A stretch of 42,700 bases of DNA from Alloprevotella sp. (lineage in GTDB: Bacteria; Bacteroidota; Bacteroidia; Bacteroidales; Bacteroidaceae), in contig JAFSQD010000076.1 of NCBI GenBank assembly GCA_017446765.1, forward strand, positions 1 through 42,700. Reading direction: 5' to 3'. Under the pieces are notes generated by a model. The model saw nothing but the letters and a program-made list of their open reading frames with translations, did not search any database and was not told the origin of the DNA. A program made the position numbers and the translations under genes. Shown here in pieces: positions 27,514-36,993 of this stretch. Numbering within the stretch: position 1 is the first letter of the stretch; each line of letters begins with the position of its first letter.

Positions 27514-28899
27514 TCAGATCATACTGTATACCACATCCATGATTTTCTGCCCCAGCGCCTGTGCGGCCTCCATCGTGTGAGCCTCACTGTATACGCGGAT
27601 GATGGGCTCGGTGTTAGACTTGCGGAGGTGTACCCATTCGTCGGCAAAGTCTATCTTCACTCCGTCGATGTCCGTGACGCGCTCGTCTTTGTACATATCC
27701 TTCACCTTAGCAAGGATGGCGTCCACATCGGTACCGCGCTGCAGGTCAATGCGGTTTTTGGCAATGAAATAAGGGGGGTACTGCGCACGCAACTGGCTGG
27801 CCGTCTTTTTTGCCTTTGCCATATAGGTGAGCATGAGGGCAATACCCACGAGGGCATCGCGTCCGGGATGAGCAGTAGGGTAGATAACGCCGCCGTTTCC
27901 TTCGCCGCCGATGACGGCATTGGTCTTCTTCATCAGCGTGACGACATTCACTTCGCCCACGGCAGAGGCATTGTACTGGCAGCCATACTTCTCGGTGACA
28001 TCGCGCAACGCACGGGTGCTGGAGAGATTGCTGACGGTGTTGCCTGGCGTGTGCTGAAGCACCCAGTCGGCACAGGTGACAAGGGTATACTCCTCACCGT
28101 ACATTTCGCCGTCCTCCTGAATGAAAGCAAGACGATCCACATCGGGGTCGCAAACACAGCCGAGGTCAAAGCCGCCTCCGGCCATGACGCCACAAATCTC
28201 GTCAAGGTGCTGTCGGAGGGGCTCGGGATTATGGGCAAATTCGCCATTGGCTTCTCCGTTGAGCACCTTAACGTTTTTGACGCCCAGCTGTTCGAGAAGT
28301 TTGGGAAGGATGATGCCGCCGACGGAATTGACTGTGTCAAGGCATACGGAGAAATTGGCATCGCGGATAGCTTCCACATCGACGAGTGCGAGATTCTTCA
28401 CCATGTCAATATGGTACTGATCATAGATAGGTTTCTCGCAATAATGGCCGAGGCTGTCCACATCGGCATATTCAAAGTCTCCCTCATCGGCCAGTCGCAC
28501 CACTTCTGCAGCGGCTTGAGGACCGAGAAACTCACCACGCTCGTCAAGGAGTTTCAAGGCATTCCACTGACGGGGATTGTGGCTGGCGGTGAGGATGATA
28601 CCGCCCACAGCGTTCTCGGCCGTCACGGCAATTTCCGTGGTAGGTGTGGAGGCAAGGCCTATGTTGACAACGTCAAAGCCCATACCCATGAGCGTGCCGC
28701 AAACGCAGTGGCTCACCATTTCGCCTGAGATGCGGGCGTCGCGACCCACAACGATCTTTTTCTCGTATTTACCAACGAGGGGCTTACGCAAGGTGGCGTA
28801 TGCGCTGACGGATTTCACGATGTCAAGAGGATTGAGCGTGTCGCCTGGATGTCCTCCTATCGTGCCACGGAAGCCCGAGATGGATTTGATTAAGGTCAT
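27514..28899 (-). CDS. glmM: Phosphoglucosamine mutase-type phosphohexomutase
   Basis: A 461-residue alpha-D-phosphohexomutase. The active-site serine is Ser106 in TASHNP. The magnesium-binding loop DPDVDR holds Asp251, Asp253 and Asp255. The sugar-binding loop reads GGEGNGG, and the phosphate-binding SNTEPIIRVYSE is at the C-terminus. GlmM (glucosamine-6-P to glucosamine-1-P for peptidoglycan and LPS) is the most likely role, although the loop and length also allow phosphoglucomutase or phosphomannomutase activity. It is third in a minus-strand run with ychF and lgt, 52 bp after lgt. Confidence 0.8.
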   Translation of the reverse strand: MTLIKSISGFRGTIGGHPGDTLNPLDIVKSVSAYATLRKPLVGKYEKKIVVGRDARISGEMVSHCVCGTLMGMGFDVVNIGLASTPTTEIAVTAENAVGGIILTASHNPRQWNALKLLDERGEFLGPQAAAEVVRLADEGDFEYADVDSLGHYCEKPIYDQYHIDMVKNLALVDVEAIRDANFSVCLDTVNSVGGIILPKLLEQLGVKNVKVLNGEANGEFAHNPEPLRQHLDEICGVMAGGGFDLGCVCDPDVDRLAFIQEDGEMYGEEYTLVTCADWVLQHTPGNTVSNLSSTRALRDVTEKYGCQYNASAVGEVNVVTLMKKTNAVIGGEGNGGVIYPTAHPGRDALVGIALMLTYMAKAKKTASQLRAQYPPYFIAKNRIDLQRGTDVDAILAKVKDMYKDERVTDIDGVKIDFADEWVHLRKSNTEPIIRVYSEAHTMEAAQALGQKIMDVVYSMI

Positions 28900-28951
28900 G
28901 GTTTGAATTATTGATTAGTGAGTTGATCTTGAAGAGTTTCGTAGCTGCAGA

Positions 28952-29806
28952 TTAATGCTCGCCCAGTCTCCTTGCCCATTTACCTCCAAACCAGCAATAG
29001 GCGCCGACGATGACGAAGGGGATAGAGAGCATCTGCCCTTGGTTGAGACCTATGACACTGAGCATGTCAAGTTCCCATGGCTCTTGCACGTCCTTGAGGA
29101 ACTCCACGAGGAAGCGGAAACCGAAGATGCTTGTAAGCAGCCAGCCGAAGAAATAGCCGGTGCCTACTTTTCCCTTGTATTTTCTATACAAAACGATTCC
29201 TACGGGAAAGAGTAGCAGATAGAAGGCCGCTTCAAACAACTGTCCTGGCCAGCGTGCAAAGTCTTCGCCATTTTGGACAAAGATAAAGCCAAGTGCCGAA
29301 TCGGTGGGTTTCCCCACAATCTCCGAATTCATTAAGTTACCCAGCCTGATGGCGCAAGCCGTAAGAGGCACGGCAATAGCAATGTTATCCATTACGCGCA
29401 TGATGTTGAGCTTATACTTTCTGACGTAGAGCCAAAGGGCGATGATGAGACCGGCCGTACCTCCATGGCTGGCCAGCCCGGCATAGCCCGTGCAGCGCCA
29501 CCCGCCATCCGCCATCCGGTGTACGGGGAGGAACATCTCAATGGGATGGGTGAGGAAATAGGCCGGTTCGTAGAGCAGGCAATGTCCAAGGCGAGCACCG
29601 AGGATGATGCCAAAGAAACAATAGAGGAACAGCGGATCAAACTTCTCCTCAGGAATCTGCTGATCCTTGAAAAGGCGTTGAACGACAAAATAGGATAAGG
29701 CAAGGCCTATGACCCAGCATACGCCATACCACACTACTTCGTGTCCGAAGAGTGTGAATGCTACCTTGTCAGGATCCCATACTACTTGCAGGAGATAGAC
29801 GCTCAT
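28952..29806 (-). CDS. lgt: Prolipoprotein diacylglyceryl transferase
   Basis: A 284-residue integral membrane enzyme that adds diacylglycerol from phosphatidylglycerol to the lipobox cysteine of prolipoproteins at the periplasmic face of the inner membrane. About seven membrane helices are visible. The Lgt signature is recognisable as RLGNLMNSEIVGKPT (about residues 150-166), and the GLASHGGTAGL loop (about 115-125) is present. Length fits the family. It lies 41 bp after ychF and 52 bp before the phosphohexomutase gene. Confidence 0.93.
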   Translation of the reverse strand: MSVYLLQVVWDPDKVAFTLFGHEVVWYGVCWVIGLALSYFVVQRLFKDQQIPEEKFDPLFLYCFFGIILGARLGHCLLYEPAYFLTHPIEMFLPVHRMADGGWRCTGYAGLASHGGTAGLIIALWLYVRKYKLNIMRVMDNIAIAVPLTACAIRLGNLMNSEIVGKPTDSALGFIFVQNGEDFARWPGQLFEAAFYLLLFPVGIVLYRKYKGKVGTGYFFGWLLTSIFGFRFLVEFLKDVQEPWELDMLSVIGLNQGQMLSIPFVIVGAYCWFGGKWARRLGEH

Positions 29807-29847
29807 GATTTTCTGCGGAGATACAATTATCTTGATTCTATAGAAAC

Positions 29848-30951
29848 TTAAACATTAAATCTAAAGTGCATAATGTCGCCATCCTGAACGACATATTCCT
29901 TGCCCTCGATATGGAGCAGGCCCGCATCGCGTACCGCTGCCTCGCTCCCCAGACGTACATAGTCGTCGTATTTGATGACCTCGGCACGGATGAAGCCCCG
30001 CTCGAAGTCCGTATGAATGACACCGGCACACTGCGGAGCCTTCCAGCCTCGCCGGTAGGTCCAAGCTTTCACTTCCATCTCTCCGGCCGTAATGAACGTC
30101 TCCAGCTGCAGCATCTTATAGGCTGCCTTGATGAGGCGGTTGACACCGCTCTCCTCAAGTCCTACGTCCTTAAGGAATTCCTGTCGCTCGTCATATGTCT
30201 CCAGTTCGGCAATGTCGGCTTCCGTTTGTGCGGCAACAACAAGAATCTCTGCATTTTCTTCCTTCACGGCTTGGCGCACCTGCTCCACATAGGCATTACC
30301 CGTGGCAGCACTTGCCTCGTCAACGTTGCAGACGTAGAGGACGGGCTTGGAGGTAAGGAGGAAAAGGTTGCGAGCAGCCTGTTGTTCCTCCTTCGAATCA
30401 AACTCCACAGTGCGCGCACTCTTACCTTGTTCAAGAGCTGCCTTGTAGGCCTTCAGCACCTCATATTCCACCTTCGCGTCCTTGTTTCCTCCCACCTGTG
30501 CCAACTTCTCCACGCGGGGCAGGCGGCTTTCGATGGTCTCAAGGTCTTTCAGTTGGAGTTCCGTGTCGATAATCTCCTTGTCGCGCACTGGGTTTACACT
30601 CCCATCCACGTGGACGACATTGTCATCGTCAAAACAACGCAGGACGTGGATGATGGCATCCGTCTCACGTATGTTGCCGAGAAACTGGTTGCCAAGACCT
30701 TCTCCCTTTGAGGCTCCTTTGACAAGACCAGCTATGTCCACTATCTCCACTGTCGTCGGCACGATGCGCCCAGGGTGCACCAGCTCGGCAAGCACGTTAA
30801 GGCGCTCATCGGGTACGGTGATGACGCCCACGTTAGGTTCAATCGTGCAGAAGGGAAAGTTTGCACTTTGCGCTTTTGCGTTTGAGAGGCAGTTGAAAAG
30901 TGTGGATTTACCTACGTTGGGCAGACCCACAATGCCACATTGTAAACTCAT
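29848..30951 (-). CDS. ychF: Redox-regulated ATPase/GTPase YchF (Obg-related)
   Basis: A 367-residue P-loop protein of the universally conserved YchF/OLA1 family, which binds ATP in preference to GTP and associates with ribosomes. G1 is GLPNVGKST (residues 8-16), G3 is DIAGLVKGASKGEGLGNQFL and the C-terminal TGS domain occupies about residues 280-365 (AWTYRRGWKAPQCAGVIHTDFERGF). Length is canonical. It is the first gene of the ychF-lgt-phosphohexomutase run and is preceded by its own -7 box. Confidence 0.95.
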   Translation of the reverse strand: MSLQCGIVGLPNVGKSTLFNCLSNAKAQSANFPFCTIEPNVGVITVPDERLNVLAELVHPGRIVPTTVEIVDIAGLVKGASKGEGLGNQFLGNIRETDAIIHVLRCFDDDNVVHVDGSVNPVRDKEIIDTELQLKDLETIESRLPRVEKLAQVGGNKDAKVEYEVLKAYKAALEQGKSARTVEFDSKEEQQAARNLFLLTSKPVLYVCNVDEASAATGNAYVEQVRQAVKEENAEILVVAAQTEADIAELETYDERQEFLKDVGLEESGVNRLIKAAYKMLQLETFITAGEMEVKAWTYRRGWKAPQCAGVIHTDFERGFIRAEVIKYDDYVRLGSEAAVRDAGLLHIEGKEYVVQDGDIMHFRFNV

Positions 30952-30981
30952 TGTTTATAGCTATATTCTTTATTTCCGCGG

Positions 30982-30989
30982 CGAAGATA
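30982..30989 (-). promoter_or_regulatory. -7 element for the ychF unit
   Basis: Minus-strand TATCTTCG lies 30 bp before the ychF ATG. No TTTG is found at the -33 position. Confidence 0.5.
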
Positions 30990-31146
30990 ACGCTTTTTTG
31001 CCGACATTGCATGCCGCATGCCCACAAAAGCAAAAAAGAAGATGCTTTTGCAAAGCCCAAATGACAAAAGAACATGGGCTCAGGGGGCAGGTATCATAAA
31101 TTTCGGCACAGGAGCCTAAAATGAGCAAACAAAACAAATGAAAAGT

Positions 31147-31176
31147 TTTGCAGCGAGCATTTTTTCCGTACTTTTG
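31147..31176 (+). promoter_or_regulatory. Promoter of pckA
   Basis: TTTG at 31147-31150, 18 bp, then TACTTTTG at 31169-31176. The leader to the ATG at 31239 is about 60 nt. Confidence 0.75.
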
Positions 31177-31238
31177 CATGCGGTAAACAAGCACATCAAT
31201 CAGCTTCATCAAAATTCATTATTATAACACAACTTACT

Positions 31239-32852
31239 ATGGCAGCATTAGACCTGACAAAGTATGGCATCACTGGTTCAAAGGTGATTGCCCACAACCC
31301 ATCTTACGAGTACCTCTTCGAAGAGGAGACAAAGGCTGGCCTCACTGGCTTTGACAAGGGTGTGAACACCGAGCTCAACGCCGTAAACGTGATGACTGGT
31401 ATCTACACTGGACGTTCGCCCAAGGACAAATACATTGTCTGCGACGAGCAGTCGAAGGACAAAGTATGGTGGACAACCGATGAATACAAGAACGACAACC
31501 ACCCCATGTCTGAGGAAGTATGGGCAAAGGTGAAGGAAATTGCCATCAAGGAACTTTGCAACAAGGAACTCTACGTCGTGGACGCTTTCTGCGGTGCTAA
31601 CGAAGCTACACGCCTCGCTGTGCGCTTTATCGTAGAAGTAGCTTGGCAGGCTCACTTCGTGAAAAACATGTTCATCCAGCCCACAGAGGAAGAACTGAAG
31701 AACTTCGAGCCCAACTTCGTCATCTACAACGCTTCCAAGGCAAAGGTTGAAAACTTCCAGGAGCTCGGCCTGAACAGCGAGACCTGCGTAGCCTTCAACA
31801 CGACAAGCCGCGAGCAAGTCATCATCAACACATGGTACGGCGGCGAAATGAAGAAGGGTATGTTCTCCATGCAGAACTACTACCTTCCCCTCCAGGGTAT
31901 CGCCTCTATGCACTGCTCTGCCAACACCGACATGGAAGGTAAGAACACGGCTATCTTCTTCGGCCTCAGCGGCACGGGTAAGACCACCCTCTCCACCGAC
32001 CCCAAACGCCTCCTCATCGGCGACGACGAACACGGATGGGACGACGAGGGCGTATTCAACCTCGAAGGTGGATGCTACGCTAAGGTGATCAACCTCGACA
32101 AGGAGAGCGAACCCGATATCTACAACGCCATCCGCCGCGACGCCCTTCTGGAGAACGTAACGGTTGATGCAGAAGGCAAGATTGACTTCACCGACAAGAG
32201 CGTGACGGAAAACACTCGCGTCAGCTACCCCATTGAGCACATCGAGAAGATTGCCAAGAAAGTGAACGGCAAGAGCGCAGGCCCCGAGGCAAAGAACGTC
32301 ATTTTCCTCTCTGCCGATGCCTTCGGCGTACTGCCTCCCGTAAGCATCCTGACGCCCGAGCAGACGAAGTACTACTTCCTCAGCGGCTTCACCGCTAAGC
32401 TCGCCGGCACAGAGCGCGGCATCACCGAGCCCACGCCCACATTCTCCGCTTGCTTCGGACAGGCATTCCTCGAGCTACACCCCACAAAGTATGCCGAGGA
32501 ACTTGTGAAGCGTATGGAGAAGAGCGGTGCAAAGGCATATTTGGTGAACACCGGCTGGAACGGTACTGGCAAGCGTATCTCCATCAAGGATACACGCGGC
32601 ATCATCGACGCCATCCTGGGTGGTGACATTCTGAACGCTCCCACAAAGAAAATTCCCTACTTCGACTTTGAAGTGCCCACGGCCCTGCCCGGTGTTGATC
32701 CCGCCATCCTCGACCCCCGCGACACGTACGCTGACGCCAGTGTATGGGACGAAAAGGCCAAGGACCTCGCTGGTCGCTTCATCAAGAACTTCAAGAAGTA
32801 CGAAGGCAACGAGGCTGGCAAGGCTCTCGTAGCCGCTGGTCCCCAGCTCTAA
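31239..32852 (+). CDS. pckA: Phosphoenolpyruvate carboxykinase (ATP)
   Basis: A 537-residue cytoplasmic enzyme that interconverts oxaloacetate + ATP and PEP + ADP + CO2. In succinate-forming anaerobes it typically works in the CO2-fixing, ATP-yielding direction. The kinase-1a P-loop GLSGTGKTT is at residues 242-250 (Lys248). Kinase-2 IGDDEHGW (residues 262-269), the [11 protein letters not shown] substrate loop and the conserved GTERGITEP and [11 protein letters not shown] segments are all present. Length matches the ATP-dependent class and not the larger GTP class. It is monocistronic, with its own promoter and terminator. Confidence 0.97.
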   Translation: MAALDLTKYGITGSKVIAHNPSYEYLFEEETKAGLTGFDKGVNTELNAVNVMTGIYTGRSPKDKYIVCDEQSKDKVWWTTDEYKNDNHPMSEEVWAKVKEIAIKELCNKELYVVDAFCGANEATRLAVRFIVEVAWQAHFVKNMFIQPTEEELKNFEPNFVIYNASKAKVENFQELGLNSETCVAFNTTSREQVIINTWYGGEMKKGMFSMQNYYLPLQGIASMHCSANTDMEGKNTAIFFGLSGTGKTTLSTDPKRLLIGDDEHGWDDEGVFNLEGGCYAKVINLDKESEPDIYNAIRRDALLENVTVDAEGKIDFTDKSVTENTRVSYPIEHIEKIAKKVNGKSAGPEAKNVIFLSADAFGVLPPVSILTPEQTKYYFLSGFTAKLAGTERGITEPTPTFSACFGQAFLELHPTKYAEELVKRMEKSGAKAYLVNTGWNGTGKRISIKDTRGIIDAILGGDILNAPTKKIPYFDFEVPTALPGVDPAILDPRDTYADASVWDEKAKDLAGRFIKNFKKYEGNEAGKALVAAGPQL

Positions 32853-32880
32853 GGCTTTTCGGGGAACCTTTTTCTCTCAC

Positions 32881-32917
32881 ACCCGCTCCCTCACATGAGG
32901 AAGCGGGCTTTTCTTTT
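32881..32917 (+). terminator. Terminator after pckA
   Basis: CCCGCT-CCTCA (32882-32893) pairs with TGAGG-AGCGGG (32896-32907) with one internal mismatch. A T-rich tail follows. Confidence 0.8.
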
Positions 32918-33040
32918 TCTTCGCAAAAGCGCTTCCATAGAGCTTCTCTTCACATCAAAAAAGTACATATTATGACCCATGTGGCAGAGTTGCAGTATTC
33001 CACAAAATAATATTTCTCAAAAACCATGTGTCCTAAAATA

Positions 33041-33069
33041 CAAAAGACCGAGGCTTACCACGGTCTTTC
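33041..33069 (-). terminator. Likely terminator of tRNA-Leu
   Basis: The stem AAAGACCG/CGGTCTTT (33043-33050 with 33061-33068) is followed on the minus strand by TTTTG and an AT-rich stretch. It lies 54 bp beyond the tRNA 3' end. Confidence 0.65.
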
Positions 33070-33122
33070 ATAAACTGCTCACATTGGGCGGTCAATGCTA
33101 TTTGCCCCCAAAGGAGTTCGTG

Positions 33123-33207
33123 TGCCCCGAGCGGGACTCGAACCCGCACAGCCATTTCTGGCCAAAGGATTTTAAGTCCTTCGTGTCTACCATTCCACCA
33201 TCAGGGC
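33123..33207 (-). tRNA. tRNA-Leu (anticodon UAA)
   Basis: The minus-strand 85-nt gene folds as a class II tRNA. The acceptor stem is GCCCTGA/TCGGGGC with discriminator A. The D-loop contains GGTAGACA. The anticodon stem AAGGA/TCCTT holds the loop CTTAAAA, so the anticodon is TAA. A long variable arm (GGCCAGAAATGGCT) and a T-arm with GGTTCGAGTCC follow. CCA is not encoded (the next bases are CAC). It would read UUA, and UUG by wobble. Confidence 0.95.
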
Positions 33208-33224
33208 TGACGGACTTTGCGCTG

Positions 33225-33232
33225 CAAAAGTA
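33225..33232 (-). promoter_or_regulatory. -7 element for tRNA-Leu
   Basis: Minus-strand TACTTTTG lies 18 bp upstream of the tRNA 5' end. The -33 region is a T-rich run and not a clean TTTG. Confidence 0.5.
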
Positions 33233-33285
33233 ATCATTCGCTGCAAAAAAAAGAAATAAGAAGCTATATAATGCATCTAAAAGCA

Positions 33286-33314
33286 GGGGCGACACCAAAT
33301 AGAGGTGTCGCCCC
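33286..33314 (-). terminator. Terminator of the pyruvate:ferredoxin oxidoreductase gene
   Basis: A perfect 11-bp stem (GGGGCGACACC at 33286-33296 with GGTGTCGCCCC at 33304-33314) and a 7-nt loop are followed on the minus strand by TGCTTTTAG. It lies 42 bp beyond the stop codon. Confidence 0.8.
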
Positions 33315-33355
33315 ACGCGCGTACATATACGATATAGAATAATGTGCAGTAGGAT

Positions 33356-36300
33356 TTAGAGGCTCCAGTCTTCCTGCGTCTTACGGACGTAGCTCTTGTA
33401 GCGCTGCTGCGCTGCGCGCTTCGTAGCAGCATAGAGTTCGTCGGCCTGTTCGGCACCGAGTGCTTTCTTCAGGGACAGGAAGCGAACCTCGCCGTCCAGA
33501 TATTCCTGGAACTTGTCCCACTGAGGTTCCTTGGAGTCGAGCGTAAAGGGATTCTTGCCCTCGTCGGCCAGTGCGGGATTGTAACGCCAGAGGTGCCAGT
33601 ATCCGCAATCTACGGCGCGACCTTCCTCTGCCTGCGAACGTCCCATACCACCTTTAATCTTCAGACCGTGGTTGATGCAAGGAGCGTAGGCAATGACAAG
33701 GCTGGGGCCATGCCAAGCTTCAGCCTCTCGGATGGCCTTGAGGCACTGAGCCTGGTCGGCGCCCATGGCAACCTGTGCCACGTAGACATAGCCGTAGGTA
33801 GTCTGCATGAGGCCGAGGTCTTTCTTCGTAACGCGCTTACCGGCAGCTGCAAACTGTGCGATAGCAGCTATAGGCGTAGCTTTGGAAGCTTGTCCGCCAG
33901 TGTTGGAGTAAACTTCGGTGTCGAGCACGAGGATGTTGACGTCCTCGCCGCTGGCCAGCACATGGTCAAGACCTCCGTAACCGATGTCGTAGCTTGCACC
34001 GTCACCACCGATGATCCACTGCGAGCGCTTAGTGAGGAAGTGCTCAAGTTCCTTGAGTTGTTGGCAGACGGGACATCCGGCAGCGGCGCTCTCTTCGATG
34101 AAGGGGATGAGCTTCTCGGCAGCAGCGCGGCTTGCCTCGGCATCGTCCTGGGCGACGATCCATTCCTTGGCGGCTTCCTTATAGCCTTCAGGCTTGTCGG
34201 CATCGATCATCTGCTCGAGCAGTGCCTGGATGCGCTTGCGCATCTTCTTGTTGGCAAGCACCATGCCGAGGCCGAATTCGCAGAAGTCCTCGAACAGGCT
34301 GTTGGCCCAAGCAGGACCCTGACCGCGCTCGTTGGTGGTGTAGGGTGTGGAGGGGATAGAGCCAGAGTAGATAGAGGAGCAGCCCGTAGCGTTGGCAATC
34401 ATCTGGCGGTCGCCAAAGAGCTGGCTGACAAGTTTTACGTAGGGTGTTTCGCCGCAACCGGAGCAAGCACCGCTGAACTCAAAGAGCGGTGTGGCAAACT
34501 GGGAATTCTTCGGGTTTGCCTTGACGTCTACAAGGTGTTGCTTTGAGGCGACGTTCTTCACGCAGTAGTCCCAATTTTCGGCTTCGGCCATCTGGCTGTC
34601 AAGCGCCACCATCTTGAGAGCCTTCTCGGTGACGAGTTTGCCATTTTCGTCGCGCATGGGCTTGCCGTCTTCGCCCTTCACGGGAGCACCGGGGCAGACG
34701 TCAACACAGTTGCCACAACCGAGACAGTCGAGCACGTCAACCTGCTGTACGAAATGCATGCCCTTCATGGCGGCGGGAGCCTTCATCTCGCGCGTCTGAC
34801 CCTTGAAGCCAGCCTTTTCCTCATCGGTGAGTACGAAGGGACGGATGGCTGCATGGGGGCACACGAAGGCGCACTTATTACACTCAATACAGTATTCACT
34901 CTTCCACACGGGCACAAAGGGAGCCACACCGCGCTTTTCGTAGGCGGCCGTGCCTTGCTGCCACGTGCCGTCAACGCTGCACATAAAGTCGCTCACCTTG
35001 AGCTTGTCACCTTGCTGAGCGTTGATGGGGCGAACGAGGTCGGAAACGAAAGCGGGCTCGTCGCGAACAACCTTTTCGTCAGCAGGCAGGTTCTTCCATG
35101 CGGGGTCAACGGCAAGCTGCTTGTATTCGCCGCCGCGGTCAACAGCTTGATAGTTCTTGTTTACCACGTCTTCACCCTTACGGCCGTAGCTCTTGACGAT
35201 AAACTTTTTCATCTGGTCAACAGCGAGGTCCACAGGGATGACTTCTGTGATGCGGAAGAAAGCACTCTGCAGGATAGTGTTCGTGCGGTTGCCGAGGCCT
35301 ATCTCCTGGGCTATCTTCGTAGCGTTGATATAGTAAACCGTGATGTTGTGCTCAGCGAAGTAGCGCTTCACGTCGTTGGGCAGGAAGTCAACGAGTTCCT
35401 GTCCTTCATGGATTGTGTTGAGCAGGAAGGTGCCGCCATCGCGGAGACCTTCGAGCACATTATACATACGGAGGTATGCCTGCACGTGACAAGCCACAAA
35501 GTTGGGTGTCTTAATCTGATAGGTGGAGCGGATGGGCGTATCGCCGAAGCGGAGATGTGAACAGGTGAAGCCACCAGACTTCTTGGAGTCATAGGAGAAG
35601 TAAGCCTGACAGTATTTGTCGGTGTTGTCGCCAATGATTTTCACGCTGTTCTTGTTGGCACCCACCGTGCCGTCGGCACCCAGACCATAGAACTTGGCTT
35701 CGAAGATGCCTTCACCGCCAAGGGCCTGTTCCTTCTCAAGAGGCAGGCTCTCAAACGTCACATCGTCGACGATGCCGAGGGAGAAGTGATTCTTGGGTTG
35801 TGGCAGTGCGAGGTTGTCGTAGACGCTTATGATCATCGTGGGCGTCGTGTCGCAAGAACCTAAACCATAGCGGCCGCCAACGATGAGGGGACGGTCCTCC
35901 ACATCGTAGAAAGCTTCCTTTACGTCAAGATAGAGAGGTTCGCCCTCTGCACCGGGTTCCTTCGTGCGATCGAGCACAGCGATACGCTTGCAGGTCTTGG
36001 GCACCGCAGCAAGAAGGTGCTTGGCGCTGAAGGGACGATAGAGATGTACACTGATCATGCCGACCTTGCGACCTTCCTTGAGGAGGTGGTCGATAGCTTC
36101 ACGGCCAGCCTCGGTCACGGAGCCCATGGCGATGATTACGTCAGTGGCATCTTCTGCACCGTAGTAGCTAAAGAGCTTGTATGAACGACCAGTTATCTTC
36201 GACACGGCTTCCATGTACTTCTCAACGATACCAGGGATGGCTTCGTAGTACTTGTTGCAAGCTTCGCGGTGGGCGAAGAACGTCTCGGGGTTCTCGGCCA

Positions 36301-36952
36301 TGCCTCGAGCCACGGGATGTTCGGGCGTGAGGGCCTGAGCACGGAATTCGGCGAGAGCCTTTTGGTCAACGAGCGGACGGAGGTCTTCCATATCCATTTC
36401 CTCTATCTTCTGATACTCGTGGCTGGTGCGGAAACCGTCAAAGAAGTTGATGAACGGCACGCGGCCCTCAATGGTGGCGAGGTGAGCTACGGCACTGAGA
36501 TCCATAACCTCCTGCACACTACCTTCGGCCAACATGGCGAAGCCCGTCTGTCGGCAAGCCATCACATCGCTATGGTCGCCGAAGATGCAAAGGCTATGGG
36601 TGGCCAGGGTGCGTGCACTGACGTGGAATACGCAGGGCAGCAGTTCGCCGGCAATCTTGTACATGTTAGGAATCATCAGCAGCAAACCCTGCGAGGCCGT
36701 GAACGTGCTGGTAAGTGCGCCAGCTTGCAGAGAGCCGTGGACAGCACCTGCGGCACCGCCTTCAGACTGCATTTCCTGAACGTGTACCGTGTCGCCGAAG
36801 AGGTTCTTACGGCCTTGAGCTGCCCATTCGTCCACGTGTTCAGCCATAGGGCTGGAGGGCGTGATGGGATAGATAGCGGCTACCTCACTGAACATATACG
36901 CAATATGCGCAGCGGCCTGGTTGCCGTCCATCGTCACAAATTTCTTTGCCAT
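33356..36952 (-). CDS. nifJ: Pyruvate:ferredoxin (flavodoxin) oxidoreductase
   Basis: A 1198-residue fused enzyme that oxidises pyruvate with CoA to acetyl-CoA + CO2 and reduces ferredoxin; it is central to anaerobic fermentation. In order: the pyruvate-binding domain I (YPITPSSPMAE near the N-terminus), the CoA-binding and gamma domains, a two-cluster ferredoxin domain (CIECNKCAFVCP near residue 690 and CLGCGNCVDVCPG near residue 745), the proximal-cluster motif CSGCGETPY (near 828) and the thiamine diphosphate domain (GGDGASYDIGYGG near 980, then NTGGQ). Length is canonical. It lies 41 bp downstream of the substituted ATPase gene in the same direction, with no clear promoter between them, so the two may be co-transcribed. 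Confidence 0.97.
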   Translation of the reverse strand: MAKKFVTMDGNQAAAHIAYMFSEVAAIYPITPSSPMAEHVDEWAAQGRKNLFGDTVHVQEMQSEGGAAGAVHGSLQAGALTSTFTASQGLLLMIPNMYKIAGELLPCVFHVSARTLATHSLCIFGDHSDVMACRQTGFAMLAEGSVQEVMDLSAVAHLATIEGRVPFINFFDGFRTSHEYQKIEEMDMEDLRPLVDQKALAEFRAQALTPEHPVARGMAENPETFFAHREACNKYYEAIPGIVEKYMEAVSKITGRSYKLFSYYGAEDATDVIIAMGSVTEAGREAIDHLLKEGRKVGMISVHLYRPFSAKHLLAAVPKTCKRIAVLDRTKEPGAEGEPLYLDVKEAFYDVEDRPLIVGGRYGLGSCDTTPTMIISVYDNLALPQPKNHFSLGIVDDVTFESLPLEKEQALGGEGIFEAKFYGLGADGTVGANKNSVKIIGDNTDKYCQAYFSYDSKKSGGFTCSHLRFGDTPIRSTYQIKTPNFVACHVQAYLRMYNVLEGLRDGGTFLLNTIHEGQELVDFLPNDVKRYFAEHNITVYYINATKIAQEIGLGNRTNTILQSAFFRITEVIPVDLAVDQMKKFIVKSYGRKGEDVVNKNYQAVDRGGEYKQLAVDPAWKNLPADEKVVRDEPAFVSDLVRPINAQQGDKLKVSDFMCSVDGTWQQGTAAYEKRGVAPFVPVWKSEYCIECNKCAFVCPHAAIRPFVLTDEEKAGFKGQTREMKAPAAMKGMHFVQQVDVLDCLGCGNCVDVCPGAPVKGEDGKPMRDENGKLVTEKALKMVALDSQMAEAENWDYCVKNVASKQHLVDVKANPKNSQFATPLFEFSGACSGCGETPYVKLVSQLFGDRQMIANATGCSSIYSGSIPSTPYTTNERGQGPAWANSLFEDFCEFGLGMVLANKKMRKRIQALLEQMIDADKPEGYKEAAKEWIVAQDDAEASRAAAEKLIPFIEESAAAGCPVCQQLKELEHFLTKRSQWIIGGDGASYDIGYGGLDHVLASGEDVNILVLDTEVYSNTGGQASKATPIAAIAQFAAAGKRVTKKDLGLMQTTYGYVYVAQVAMGADQAQCLKAIREAEAWHGPSLVIAYAPCINHGLKIKGGMGRSQAEEGRAVDCGYWHLWRYNPALADEGKNPFTLDSKEPQWDKFQEYLDGEVRFLSLKKALGAEQADELYAATKRAAQQRYKSYVRKTQEDWSL

Positions 36953-36993
36953 AGATAGTTTTTTTGAATTGTTATGTTGAGTTTGTTATCTTG

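Noticed and set aside
27514..28899. Dedicated phosphomannomutase or phosphoglucomutase in place of GlmM
   Set aside because: It cannot be excluded, but the length of about 460 residues and the position beside lgt and ychF favour a cell-wall role. Kept as GlmM type at reduced confidence.
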